Positions 17,112-26,209 are shown, numbered from the stretch's first letter. The stretch is DNA of 64,000 nucleotides from CAVXEH01 sp963805645 (GCA_963805645.1 CAWDVA010000002.1:1-64000), one strand, 5' to 3'. The notes: generated by a model from the sequence alone, not told the origin. Program-made: numbers and translations.

Positions 17112-18032
17112 ATGCCAACTGAAGTCATCATTGCCGCCCTGGCGGCGGCAGCCGTTCTCCTCATCACCTTCGGCGTTGCGGCGCGACCGGGCAAGGACGC
17201 CGTCCAGGCGCGCCTCGAGCAGCTCGTGGTCAAGCCAACGACGCTCGAGGAATATGAGCTCCAGCAGCCGTTCTATGAACGCATCGTCCAGCCGCTCATC
17301 AAGCGGCTGGCACGGCTCGGTCGCCGGTCCAGCGACGAGGGTGGCATGGTCGCGCGGACCGATGCCAGGCTCGAACGGGCCGGCTATCCCGGGGGTCTGC
17401 GCGGGCCCGACTGGATCGGCGTGAAGCTCCTGGGAGCCATCGTCGGGGCCGTTGGCCTCTTCGCGCTTGCACTGCTCCTGACCGGGGCGTTCCCCGCCGG
17501 AGTCCTGTTCGCGATCGTGGGTATCGGCGTCGGCTACCTCGGACCCGAGTTCTGGCTGGGGCGCCGGATCCGCGGTCGGAGCGAAGCCATGGTGCTGCAG
17601 CTCCCTGACGCGCTGGATCTGCTGACGATCTCCGTCGAGGCCGGCCTGGGATTCGATGCGGCGCTCGCCAAGGTCGTCGAGAAGATGGAAGGGCCCCTGG
17701 TATCCGAGTTCCGCCAGGCGCTGGCGGAGATCCGCATGGGCCGGACGCGCCGCGAGTCGCTGCGGGACGTGGCGAAGCGCGCGGACGCACAGCCGGTCAA
17801 CAACTTCATCGGCGCCATCGTCCAGGCCGAGCAGCTCGGCGTACCCATCGCCAAGGTGCTTCAGATCCAATCCCAGCAGCTCCGCATCGAGCGCCGCCAG
17901 CGGGCAGAGGAGGCGGCGGCGAAGGCACCGGTCAAGATGCTGTTCCCCATGGTGGGCTGCATCTTCCCGACGATCTTCATCGTCATCCTGGGGCCCGCCA
18001 TCATCACGGTCATCAGGGGCGTCGGGATCTAG
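17112..18032 (+). CDS. tadC: Tad pilus inner-membrane platform protein TadC
   Basis: A 306-residue second GspF-type protein. N-terminal span, two spans near residues 100-145, the F domain (QLPDALDLLTISVEAGLGFD, FRQALAEIRMGRTRRESLRD, FIGAIVQAEQLGVPIAKVLQ) and a C-terminal span ending in GVGI. Partner of TadB. The TAG at 18030-18032 is one base before the ATG of the next, frameshifted response regulator gene, so the regulator was co-transcribed with the pilus genes. Confidence 0.93.
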   Translation: MPTEVIIAALAAAAVLLITFGVAARPGKDAVQARLEQLVVKPTTLEEYELQQPFYERIVQPLIKRLARLGRRSSDEGGMVARTDARLERAGYPGGLRGPDWIGVKLLGAIVGAVGLFALALLLTGAFPAGVLFAIVGIGVGYLGPEFWLGRRIRGRSEAMVLQLPDALDLLTISVEAGLGFDAALAKVVEKMEGPLVSEFRQALAEIRMGRTRRESLRDVAKRADAQPVNNFIGAIVQAEQLGVPIAKVLQIQSQQLRIERRQRAEEAAAKAPVKMLFPMVGCIFPTIFIVILGPAIITVIRGVGI

Positions 18033-18033
18033 G

Positions 18034-18768
18034 ATGCTGCCGGCGCTGCGGCCGGCGCTCCTGCTGGTCGACGACGACCCCACGCTCCTCTCCGTCCTCG
18101 CGCGTCGCATGGCGCGCGAGGGCTTCGAGGTCCGGACCGCCCCATCCGGGCCTGCGGCGCTGCAAGGCGAATGGAGCGCGGCTGGCCCGCCCTGGTGATC
18201 GTGGACCTGATGATGCCGGGGATGGACGGCTTCGAAGCTCTGCCGACGCATCAAGCGGATCGCAGACCTGCCGATCATCGTCCTCTCCGCGGTGGATGCC
18301 AGCGAGGCAAAGGTGCGCGCTCTCGAGGAGTACGCGGAGGACTACGTCACCAAGCCGTTCGACCCCGACGAGCTGGTCGCCCGCGTGCAGCGCGTCCTGC
18401 GGCGATCTTCCAATCCGGCCGCGGGCGGGCGATCTTCGACGAAGGCCAGCTGGAGATCGACCTCGTCCAGCGCCAGGTCATGACGGCCGCCGGCACCCAC
18501 TCGCTCACGCCTACGGAGATCCGGGTCCTCCAGGTCATGATCGGCGTCGCTGGACAGAACGGTGCCCACCGAGATCCTCCTCGAGCGCGTCTGGTCGGAA
18601 TCCGATGGCGCAGATCCGTCGTACGTCTGGGTCACCATGCGCCGCCTGCGCCGCAAGATCGAGGTGGATCCGGACAATCCCCGCTACCTGCTGACGGAGC
18701 GGGGCGTCGGCTATCGGCTGGCTTCCTCATGCGCTGGGCGCCCGGCCGGGCACGGCCGGCCGACCTGA
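18034..18768 (+). pseudogene. OmpR/PhoB-type response regulator, frameshifted
   Basis: Joined over five frame segments it reads: ALLLVDDDPTLLSVLARRMA (acidic pair), ALVIVDLMMPGMDGFE (phospho-acceptor), DLPIIVLSAVDASEAKVRAL, DYVTKPFDPDELVARVQRVL (conserved Lys), then the winged-helix part SLTPTEIRVLQVM and SYVWVTMRRLRRKIEVDPDN with VGYRL. At least four shifts are needed; one is an extra A near 18233 (GAAGCTC for GAGCTC). No functional residue is missing, so sequencing indels are likelier than decay. OmpR-family regulators bind direct repeats in the -35 region, and three such repeats precede genes of this locus (11064, 20346, 23306), so this is a candidate for the factor that binds them. Confidence 0.75.
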
Positions 18769-20304
18769 CCATGGGACCGCTGCCGTTGCGGAATCCTGTT
18801 CTCGTTCTTCCTCGTGGTGGTCGCCTGCCACCACTCATCGTCTTCGCCGTCCTGCAAGCGCTGGCGCCCGACTTGCTGGATCGGATCGGCATGGGCACCG
18901 CGCTCCTGGCTGTTGCTCTGCTTGCCAGCGTCTGGTCGGCCATGGTCGGCATCGTGGGCAGCCGAGCGAACCGCAAGGACGTGGACGCGATCCTGGCCTT
19001 GGCAGAGCTGGGCGATCACCGTCCATGGGCGACGAGCCGGACCCCGCGAGCCGGGAAGTCCGTACGAGCGGCTGGCCGAGCGCGCTCGACGAGCGCAATC
19101 GCCAGATCGCGGACCTGGCGAGCCCACGTCCGGTCTGCGCCCATCGAGGAGGACGCCAGGGCCGTGGCGCGCTCAGTTGTGGCTTGGGCGAGCCTCGGTG
19201 AGCCACGACCCAACCTGGTCGCTGGTGGTCCCGCGGACGCCCGCCGAAGACGCTGCTGCCCGCCGGCATCTACACGGCCGACTCGGCGGCGCCGAGGGTC
19301 GCTGGGGGACTGCACCGGTGGGCGTCCACGGTGCGGCGCGACGACCCTCTTCCCCGGCGTCCGCCACGCCATGGGTCCATGGGGAGCGTTCGTCATCGTC
19401 GAGGTGGCGGCGGGCGAGGAGCTGCGCGCGAGCCTGCATGGCGCCCTGGGAGGGCCGCGACGCGCCCGAGCCGGCCGAGCGGGAGCTGCTCCGACTTCTC
19501 GGACAGAACAGCGCTACCGCGATCGAGCATGCCCTCCTGTACGCGCGTGTTCAAGGCGCAGGCGGAGGAGCTGAACCGGATGGCCGCCGATGCAGACGGA
19601 CTTCCTGCGAAGCGTCACCCACGACCTACAGACACCGCTGACCAGCATCGGGGCGGTTGCCGCCGAACTGAAGCACCAGCCGGACATCCGCAGTCTGCCC
19701 GCCCTGACCTGGAGACCATCACCCACCAGGCGGACCGACTGCGCCGGATGGTGGGCCAGCTCCTCGTGGCGTCCCGGCTGGAGGCCGGGAGCGATTCGGC
19801 CCGTGCGCGGAGATCTTCCGCGCCGAGCCCGTCGTGGTGCGTCGTACCTGGGCAGCACTGCGCGCGGGATCGGCCCTTCCGGCTCTCGGTCCATGGCGAG
19901 CCGCGCCTGGTGGTGGGCGATCCGGACCGATTCGAGCAGATCCTGTGGGCCCTGCTCGACAATGCGGTCAAGTACAGCCCGCCCGGATCAGCGGTGCAGG
20001 TGGAGCTCGATTCCGGCGATCCCCACCGGGGATGAGGCGAATGGTGGCCGTCGTCCGCGTGGTGGACCAGGGGACCGGCCTTGGACCAGAGGATGCGGCG
20101 CACGCCTTCGACCAGTTCTACCGCGCGACCGGTGCCCGGCGGATGGCGCCCGATGGCAGCGGGGTGGGGCTGTACGCCGCGCGCGGGCTGGCGCGAGCCA
20201 TGGGTGGGGACCTCGTCCTGCGAACCGTCCTTGGCCAGGGCACCACGGCGCAGGTAAGCCTGCCTGCGGAGGCGGCGGTCGAGGAATCCGCGTCGCCCGC
20301 GTAG
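18729..20304 (+). pseudogene. sensor histidine kinase partner, heavily frameshifted
   Basis: Starting at ATG 18729 inside the end of the regulator gene. Pieces in different frames give: one or two membrane spans (PPLIVFAVLQALAPDLLDRI and MGTALLAVALLASVWSAMVG), a GAF-like segment with NSATAIEHALLYARVQ, the H box FLRSVTHDLQTPLTSIGAVA, DRLRRMVGQLLVASRLEAG, the N box FEQILWALLDNAVKYSPPGS, and G boxes DQGTGLGPEDAAHAFDQFYR and GSGVGLYAARGLARAMGG. At least eight shifts are needed. Architecture resembles KdpD/PhoR-like kinases with a GAF sensor. All phosphotransfer motifs survive, so the gene was probably functional in the organism. Confidence 0.7.
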
Positions 20305-20345
20305 GACCAAGGTACCCGGCGTAACAGGACCACTGGCCAGACGCT

Positions 20346-20378
20346 GCAAGGCCCGTCGCAAGGTCGCGTCCATAGAGT
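20346..20378 (+). promoter_or_regulatory. GCAAGG direct-repeat promoter box, copy 2
   Basis: GCAAGG at 20346-20351, GCAAGGTC at 20358-20365, TAGAGT at 20373-20378, spacing identical to the copies at 11064 and 23306. It lies 22 bases before the ATG of the PASTA-bearing pseudopilin gene in the 95-base gap after the kinase, so it likely drives the tadE/tadG genes 20400-23196. Confidence 0.65.
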
Positions 20379-20399
20379 CGAGAGCGTCCACTCGAATTC

Positions 20400-21344
20400 A
20401 TGTGGTGTGAAGTGATCAAGTTGCCCTGGCATCGCCGCAAGCGCGTCTCCCGTGGTCAGGCCCTCGTGGAATTCGCGCTGATCCTCCCGATCCTGGTGCT
20501 GCTGGTCATGCTCGCACTCGACTTCGGCCGGGTCTTCTTCGGCTGGGTTGGCCTAAATAACGCAGCCCGCATCGCGGCGAATGCCGCTGCGGCGAATCCC
20601 ACTGCCTGGGACGGCGGAGCGGCGGATCTCATGCTGCAGGCCCAGTACCGCCAGCAGACCACCAACGACCTCCAGCCCATCAACTGCGACGCTCCCGCCC
20701 ACACCGGCAGGTGGCTCACATCTGACATCCCCGACCCAACGTTCACCAACGTCGATCCCTCCGGCACCTCCTCGCCATACGAGAATGGCGACCACGTCTC
20801 GGTGACCCTGAGCTGCCGCTTCTACTTCCTCACGCCGCTCGTGGGCAATCTCCTGGGCAATCCCCTTGTGATCAGGGCGACTGCGGAGTTTCCTGTCCGA
20901 GGGGCGGAGATCGACGGTATCCCTGTAACGGGTGGCGGTTGCGGCGGCGCATCCGTTCCGAACCTCGTTGGTTCGACAGTTGCGCAGGCTCGAGTGTTGT
21001 GGTCCGGCGCAGGGTTCAACGCGGGGACATTCACGCCGGCCAGCGGATCGGACACGGATACCGTCACGGCCCAGACGACGAGTCCCGTCACGACCGTTGG
21101 CCAGTGTGTCGACCCCAACACCGCCGTCACCGTCACGCACATCGTTGGTGGGACGACCTGCACGATGCCGCAGCTGGTGGGGCGCTCCGTCTCTGATGCG
21201 CAGACGCTGTACAACGGCGCCCTGTTCACCGGGACGTTCAACGTCAACCAGCCTCCGAACGGGAACTACAACGTGAAGGCCCAATCGCTCGTGGCCGGGC
21301 AGGTGTATCCGTGCTCGTCGGCCATCACAGTCAGCGGGAATTGA
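20400..21344 (+). CDS. TadE-like pseudopilin with two C-terminal PASTA-like repeats
   Basis: A 314-residue protein. The N-terminus is basic (HRRKRVSR) and followed by GQALVEFALILPILVLLVML, the TadE/TadF class III signal with Gly before the hydrophobic helix and Glu at mature position five. Residues about 40-180 form the exported body. Two repeats follow: VPNLVGSTVAQARVLWSGAG to about residue 245, and MPQLVGRSVSDAQTLYNGAL to the end; both match the PASTA pattern (VPxLVGxxxxxAxxxLxxAG, then a V-x-x-Q-x-P-like strand). PASTA domains elsewhere bind muropeptides or crosslinked wall, so this pseudopilin may tether the pilus machine to peptidoglycan. This architecture is unusual. Expressed from the GCAAGG box just upstream. 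Confidence 0.82.
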   Translation: MWCEVIKLPWHRRKRVSRGQALVEFALILPILVLLVMLALDFGRVFFGWVGLNNAARIAANAAAANPTAWDGGAADLMLQAQYRQQTTNDLQPINCDAPAHTGRWLTSDIPDPTFTNVDPSGTSSPYENGDHVSVTLSCRFYFLTPLVGNLLGNPLVIRATAEFPVRGAEIDGIPVTGGGCGGASVPNLVGSTVAQARVLWSGAGFNAGTFTPASGSDTDTVTAQTTSPVTTVGQCVDPNTAVTVTHIVGGTTCTMPQLVGRSVSDAQTLYNGALFTGTFNVNQPPNGNYNVKAQSLVAGQVYPCSSAITVSGN

Positions 21345-21349
21345 GTGCC

Positions 21350-21925
21350 ATGCAACGATTCGTGATTCGGCGGCGCGGCGAGCGCGGCCAGGCCATCGTC
21401 GAGGTCGCATTGATCCTCCCCATCTTCATCCTGATTCTGGTGGGGCTCTTCGACATAGGACGAGCGGTCTACGCGTTCAACACGATCTCGAACGCCTCCC
21501 GAGAGGGCGTACGAGTGGCCATCGTCGACCAGGACTGCGCGTACATCAGGGACCAAGCGGTGCAGCGGGCGGTCTCGCTGGGACTGACAGCGAGCGACGT
21601 CACTATCTACGTCTGGGATCCGACCGCGGCGACGTCCGGTGACTTCACCTCCGCCTCATCGATCGCCAATCACCGGCAGGACTGCGGGGTTGCCAGCCCA
21701 CCGGGGTCGACCTACGAATGCCAGCAGTCGGACAGCAGCGCGACCATCATCGTGGGTTGCGTGATCGAGGTCACCATCCATTACCAGTACACCGCTGCCA
21801 CCCCGGTCATCGGCAGCCTAATCGGCACCATCGACATGACGGCTACGACACGAGAGCCGATCGAGCATCAATGCGACTCGCGGTTCCTGACACCGCCCGA
21901 TACATGTCGCGTGAGCACGACCTGA
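21350..21925 (+). CDS. tadE: TadE-like pseudopilin
   Basis: A 191-residue protein starting at ATG 21350, five bases after the previous stop. MQRFVIRRRGERGQAIVEVA shows a basic leader, Gly-Gln and the Glu at position five, then LILPIFILILVGLFDIGRAV, the TadE transmembrane segment with the common FDIGR ending. The exported part carries several Cys (DQDCAY, RQDCGV, YECQQS, VGCVIEV, HQCDS, DTCRV) that could form disulfides. TadE-type proteins are minor pilins processed by the prepilin peptidase and needed for Tad pilus assembly. Confidence 0.88.
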   Translation: MQRFVIRRRGERGQAIVEVALILPIFILILVGLFDIGRAVYAFNTISNASREGVRVAIVDQDCAYIRDQAVQRAVSLGLTASDVTIYVWDPTAATSGDFTSASSIANHRQDCGVASPPGSTYECQQSDSSATIIVGCVIEVTIHYQYTAATPVIGSLIGTIDMTATTREPIEHQCDSRFLTPPDTCRVSTT

Positions 21926-21975
21926 TGGGATCTAGAGGCGCCCCATCCCCCATTCACTGGAGGAACAGCAGACAC

Positions 21976-23196
21976 ATGCGCACGATGCGATCGTCGAGCG
22001 AGCGCGGCCAGGTTCTCATCATCTTCGCGGCGGCCATCGTCGTGATCATCGCCATGGTCGGCCTCGTCGTCGACGGCGGCTACGCCTGGGGCCAGCAACG
22101 CCAGGTGCAGAACGCGACAGACGCCATATCAGAGGCGGGGACGGTCCAACTGGCCGCCAACGTCGCCGGGGTGTCCCCGGCGAGAACGGACGCCGATGTG
22201 GCCGCCGCCGTCCAGGCAGCGGCCGATGCGAACAACATCGCCGCGCCGATTGCCTGCTATACGAACTTCAACGGCCATCCCATCGACAGCACCGGTGCGA
22301 TCACGGCCAGCGCGACGTCGTGCGACGGCGCCGCCATGGTGGGCAACACCGCCAATGCCATCCCGCCCGGAACGTGGGGCGTGCGAGCGGTGAGCTCACG
22401 CACCTACAACACGTTCCTCATGCGGGTAATCGGGATCGGCCAGATGACCAGCACGGCGACCGCCACCGCTCGTGCCGGATACAGCGCCGGTACCTGCGCC
22501 GCACAGGCGGGCTGCGTGGTGCTGCCCGTCACCGTGCCCGTTACCGTCGTTTCCTGCGACTCGAGCGGGAATGCGGAAACCACCATGGACTCCTACCTGC
22601 TCAATACGCTCTACATCATTCCACTCTGCAAGAACAGCCCCGGCAACGTCGGCTGGATCGACTGGACGCCAACCGCGGGGGGAACGTCGGAGCTGATCAA
22701 TTCGATCCTGACACCCAGCAACCCAGACCTGGAGTGGCCGGGCTGGTACTACATGACCGCGACGGGCAATGTGAACTCGAAGGGTGTTGAGGATGCTCTT
22801 CGGACGTACGACGGCAAGACGGTCAGCTTCCCGAACTTCGACGCGACCTGCAACCAAGAGCCCGGCGGCACTGACAAGGACGCCTGCCCAACCCCCGGTG
22901 GCACCGGGTCGAACCAGTGGTATCACATCGGCGCCATGGCGAGCTTCGAGTTCTGCTCGGCGGCCGATGCCGACTGTCTAGCGGCCGGCGTGACCCACGG
23001 CGCCTACGTGAACGGCACGAACAAGGTCCCCTGCGACACCGGGAACGGTGCGACGGCCTGCATCGCCGGTAAGTTCGTGAAGCAGGAGTTCTCCGGTGAG
23101 GTGACAGCTGCCCCGCCGCCCGGATGCGACACGTCGGATCCGAACTACAACCCCGCCGCGTGCCTCAGCAGTGTGAACGTCCAGCTCATCCACTGA
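21976..23196 (+). CDS. TadG-like Tad pilus assembly protein
   Basis: A 406-residue protein. The N-terminus SSSERGQVLIIFAAAIVVII is the TadG/TadE-like (DUF2134-type) export helix, followed by VDGGYAWGQQRQVQNATDAI, the usual D-x-G-x-x-x-x-x-R-x-x-Q-x-A-x-D-A stretch. The long exported domain is rich in Thr, Asn and Cys. GGAGG at 21958-21962 gives the ribosome site for ATG 21976; a longer in-frame extension upstream is antisense-like and includes the previous gene's end, so it is rejected. Followed by a strong terminator, so it closes the operon that begins at 20400. Confidence 0.85.
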   Translation: MRTMRSSSERGQVLIIFAAAIVVIIAMVGLVVDGGYAWGQQRQVQNATDAISEAGTVQLAANVAGVSPARTDADVAAAVQAAADANNIAAPIACYTNFNGHPIDSTGAITASATSCDGAAMVGNTANAIPPGTWGVRAVSSRTYNTFLMRVIGIGQMTSTATATARAGYSAGTCAAQAGCVVLPVTVPVTVVSCDSSGNAETTMDSYLLNTLYIIPLCKNSPGNVGWIDWTPTAGGTSELINSILTPSNPDLEWPGWYYMTATGNVNSKGVEDALRTYDGKTVSFPNFDATCNQEPGGTDKDACPTPGGTGSNQWYHIGAMASFEFCSAADADCLAAGVTHGAYVNGTNKVPCDTGNGATACIAGKFVKQEFSGEVTAAPPPGCDTSDPNYNPAACLSSVNVQLIH

Positions 23197-23225
23197 GCTC
23201 ACGCCCAATCCCTGCCAGGGACTCA

Positions 23226-23262
23226 CGCCCCGGTCCATCCCGTCGGACCGGGGCGTTCTCTT
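23226..23262 (+). terminator. rho-independent terminator after the TadG-like gene
   Basis: Perfect 11-bp stem CGCCCCGGTCC / GGACCGGGGCG with an eight-base loop, then TTCTCTTG. It ends the 20400-23196 transcript. Confidence 0.85.
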
Positions 23263-23305
23263 GACCGTTCGGCAGCGATGGGCGAATCGCCGGCTTCGAC
23301 AGGCC

Positions 23306-23338
23306 GCAAGGTGCCCCGCAAGGTCATTCCCCTACAGT
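23306..23338 (+). promoter_or_regulatory. GCAAGG direct-repeat promoter box, copy 3
   Basis: GCAAGG at 23306-23311, GCAAGGTC at 23318-23325, TACAGT at 23333-23338; spacing identical to the other two copies. It immediately follows a terminator and lies inside the longest reading frame of the next gene, which shows that the gene must start later (TTG 23374 or 23386). Confidence 0.65.
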
Positions 23339-23373
23339 ACCGGCAACCGTTCCTGTCCGCGGGGTCACCCATC

Positions 23374-23838
23374 TTGTCTGCCCAATTGCGCTTCCAGACC
23401 AGGCCACGGGGCCAGTCGTTAGTCGAGACGGCACTGGTCCTTCCGGTGCTGCTGCTGGTCGTTGGCGGCATCATCCAGTTCGGGATCCTGTTCTGGGGCC
23501 AGAACACGCTGACTCAGGTGACGCGCGACACGGGGCGGTGGGCCGCGACCTACCAGAACTGCTCGAACGCCGCCGCGGTCGTCGCGCAGGCGAACCAGAT
23601 CGCCGACCAGTCGTCGCTCATCGGCTACTCGGCATCCAGCCCCTGGACCATGCCCGCCAACGTCGTCGTTACCTGGGACAACCAGACCGGGCCATGCCCG
23701 CCAACCAGCAACCAGGACACCTCCTACGTAACGATTGTCATTCATCATCACGTGCCGATCCTGCTGCCGTGGATTCCGGGCAACGGAGACCTCACCTCGT
23801 CCGTGCGGTACCGGGTGGAACCGGTGAGCGGACCATGA
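23374..23838 (+). CDS. TadE-like pseudopilin
   Basis: A protein of about 154 residues beginning SAQLRFQTRPRGQSLVETAL: a basic leader, Gly-Gln, Glu at position five, then VLPVLLLVVGGIIQFGILFW, the TadE membrane segment. The exported part has one NCSN and one GPCPP cysteine, so perhaps one disulfide. A longer frame opens at ATG 23278 but the promoter box at 23306-23338 lies inside it, so I prefer TTG 23374; TTG 23386 is an alternative. The stop overlaps the next ATG (ATGA at 23835-23838), indicating translational coupling with the TadG-like gene. Confidence 0.78.
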   Translation: MSAQLRFQTRPRGQSLVETALVLPVLLLVVGGIIQFGILFWGQNTLTQVTRDTGRWAATYQNCSNAAAVVAQANQIADQSSLIGYSASSPWTMPANVVVTWDNQTGPCPPTSNQDTSYVTIVIHHHVPILLPWIPGNGDLTSSVRYRVEPVSGP

Positions 23839-25421
23839 CGCGACGGTGGGCGGGGATGCGGCTCCCAGGTCGCGACGGCGACCGCGGTCAGGCGATCGTG
23901 CTGGTCGCGATCCTGTTCGTCCTTCTGCTGGGATTCGCCGGCCTGGCAATCGACGTCAGCTCGGCCTATGCCACCCGCCGCAGCGAGCGGAGCATCGCGG
24001 ACGCGGCCTCACTTGCCGGTGCGCAGGACCTGCAGATACCACAGTCCAAGAACGTCAGCTCCGGGGATCGCATCAGAGCCCGGACGCATGCCCTTGATCT
24101 CCTGGTGTCGCAGCTCGGCGCGAGCGGCAACGGTAGCTGTGACCCGAGCGTCGATTCCGACATCATCGACTGTGCTCTGCCCGGCACTGCGTTCCACGTC
24201 TCCGTCAGGACCCCGGCGCCGAGCTGCGCCCTGAGCGGAGCCACCTGCGACGGCGAGCACGCACTCCAGGTCTCCGTCCACAACCCTTCGTTTGGCACCA
24301 TATTCGCCCGACTGTTCGGCCAGGCCACCTGGGACGTGGGCATCACGTCCGTGGCCGGTCTCGACTTCACCGGGAAGTACGCGGTGGTCACGCTGCAGCC
24401 ACCCAAGCCACGGAACAACGGGACGGACGCGAACCTCAACAAGGATCTCGTGGTCAGTGGGAACAACACGGTCCTCAATGTGGTGCGCGGCGACGTCGGC
24501 ACCAACACGTCGGCCACCACCACCCTGGCGGGCCTGATCACCCTCGCGGACGGCTACCGCATCTACCACCACGACGATCTGTCCACGGTTGGCATCACCT
24601 GGACCCAGACGGACGGTATTCATCCCATAGGCCAGTTCAACCCGGTCCTGATCGACGATCCCAACTACGTGTACGCCACCTTTGTCAATGCCACGACCTA
24701 CAACACCCAGGCGGCCGGCCAGGTTTCTTGCTCAGGCCTGGACTTCCCGACCGATTACACGTCGCTGCTCGCGGGGGCCGTCTGCTACGCACCAGGCGTC
24801 TACACAAAGGAGTTCGACGTCGGCACCGGCGGCGGACCGAACGTCGCCTACCTCATGCCAGGTGCCTATTCCTTCCCGAAGGGCATGAAGATGCACGGGA
24901 CGCTCGCCGGCGGCCTGATCAGCAACAAGGAGGGCATCGTCATGGTCTTCCCGCAGAACCAGGTGCTGGCAGCCCAGAATGCGTTGGACTTCCTGGTCAA
25001 CGCAGGCAGTCAGTCGTGCAACGCAGACGGTTGCCGCGCCTCCCCTGCGGTGGACGATGACGGGAATACCGTGCAGACCCCACAGGGCCTCCCGATCACC
25101 ATCGAGGTCGCGCGGGACGACAACTGCTTCGCGGGGAACACTCCCATCATCAACGGCTCCTGTGACGTGCTGCACAACAACACGGTGAACCTGGCCGGCA
25201 CCGGGACGCTGTTCATTGGCGGGATCCTATACGGACCCAGCGACAACATGTCCATCAACGGCAACTCCGCCCAGGGAGGCGTCGTGGGCCAGCTCATCTC
25301 CTGGAGCGTCACATATACCGGCGGCTCGACGCTCACGCAATCGTATCCGGGAGAGATTGGCCCGGGCGTGCTCCGTCTCGAGAGCGAGTGCTCCGGTCCT
25401 GGCGAACCCTGCGCGCCCTGA
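23835..25421 (+). CDS. TadG-like exported protein, 528 aa
   Basis: The N-terminus GDRGQAIVLVAILFVLLLGF carries the TadG-type export helix, followed by AIDVSSAYATRRSERSIADA and ASLAGAQDLQ, the conserved segment after the helix. The remaining 450 residues are exported, Asn/Thr/Gly-rich and cysteine-containing; repeated short strands near the end (TVNLAGTGTLFIGGILYGPS, MSINGNSAQGGVVGQLISWS) suggest a beta-helix-like fold. Coupled to the TadE-like gene by a four-base overlap. TadG-like proteins are thought to link the pilus base to the cell surface; in this organism the large domain could be surface-exposed. Confidence 0.82.
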   Translation: MTRRWAGMRLPGRDGDRGQAIVLVAILFVLLLGFAGLAIDVSSAYATRRSERSIADAASLAGAQDLQIPQSKNVSSGDRIRARTHALDLLVSQLGASGNGSCDPSVDSDIIDCALPGTAFHVSVRTPAPSCALSGATCDGEHALQVSVHNPSFGTIFARLFGQATWDVGITSVAGLDFTGKYAVVTLQPPKPRNNGTDANLNKDLVVSGNNTVLNVVRGDVGTNTSATTTLAGLITLADGYRIYHHDDLSTVGITWTQTDGIHPIGQFNPVLIDDPNYVYATFVNATTYNTQAAGQVSCSGLDFPTDYTSLLAGAVCYAPGVYTKEFDVGTGGGPNVAYLMPGAYSFPKGMKMHGTLAGGLISNKEGIVMVFPQNQVLAAQNALDFLVNAGSQSCNADGCRASPAVDDDGNTVQTPQGLPITIEVARDDNCFAGNTPIINGSCDVLHNNTVNLAGTGTLFIGGILYGPSDNMSINGNSAQGGVVGQLISWSVTYTGGSTLTQSYPGEIGPGVLRLESECSGPGEPCAP

Positions 25422-25511
25422 TCCAACCGCGCAGGGACCAGGACGATCGCATACGGGTAATGGGAGTTCCGGCCTACTGCCATATGCCGGATCGTCGATG
25501 ACCATGCCTGC

Positions 25512-25742
25512 ATGGGAAAGCGCATCGTCCTTGCAACCCTCTGGGGGCTCAGCGGCTGGATGTGGACAGCCATTGCGCACGCGTTCCTCGGGACGCCAGA
25601 ACTCAGCGCGCTCGCCGGGATGGCGGCTCTCGTGGCCGCGTTCGTCTTGCTCGCGCCTCGGTCCGCAGGAACGGCGAATCGGGCGGTGACGTCTGGTCCG
25701 GATGTGTCGCCCGGGTTCGATCCCGCTCAGTCGCACCGCTGA
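25512..25742 (+). CDS. small hypothetical membrane protein, 76 aa
   Basis: MGKRIVLATLWGLSGWMWTA starts a short protein with two predicted hydrophobic segments (residues 4-26 and 32-48) and a polar tail. No motif or family is evident. It lies 90 bases after the TadG-like gene and 52 bases before the DUF192 gene. Real coding status is uncertain. Confidence 0.4.
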   Translation: MGKRIVLATLWGLSGWMWTAIAHAFLGTPELSALAGMAALVAAFVLLAPRSAGTANRAVTSGPDVSPGFDPAQSHR

Positions 25743-25794
25743 AGCCAGGCTGGGCTGCCCGGCGTCGAAGCAGCACGCGTAGCATCCGCGTGGC

Positions 25795-26163
25795 ATGAAC
25801 CGCTACGTTCGGGTCCGCAACCTCACCCGCGATACCACCGTCGCGAACCGGGTGCGCGTGGCCCGCGGCCTCTTCCAGACGATCTTCGGGCTCCACCTGC
25901 TCCCGCGCCTGGAGCCCGGTGAGGGGCTTCTGCTGCCCGGCGCCACGACCATCGACACCACCTTCATGGGCTACCCCATCGACCTGGTCTTCCTGGACGG
26001 ATCCTCGCGCGTCACGCGCCTCGTGCCGGACATGGTCCCGTGGCGCATGGTCCTCTCCGCTCACGGCGGCAAGGACTGCCTGGAGCTGCTCGGGGGCGCA
26101 CTGGGCGGTACCGGGACCGAGGTTGGAGACCAGCTCGTCCTGGACGACCTCCCGCCCGGGTAA
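25795..26163 (+). CDS. DUF192 family protein
   Basis: A 122-residue protein matching the DUF192 pattern: early VANRVRVARGLFQTIFGLHL (the usual A-x-T-x-x-x-R-x-x-G-L-M block in altered form), GEGLLLPGATTIDTTFMGYP, IDLVFLDGSSRVTRLVPDMV and KDCLELLGGA. No signal peptide is present, whereas many DUF192 proteins are exported. Function of the family is unknown; it often neighbours secretion or metal genes. The start ATG 25795 is the only good one. Confidence 0.75.
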   Translation: MNRYVRVRNLTRDTTVANRVRVARGLFQTIFGLHLLPRLEPGEGLLLPGATTIDTTFMGYPIDLVFLDGSSRVTRLVPDMVPWRMVLSAHGGKDCLELLGGALGGTGTEVGDQLVLDDLPPG

Positions 26164-26209
26164 GCGCGGCGTACGTCCCCGATACGCAGCGGGCGCGCAT
26201 CCTGCGCCG

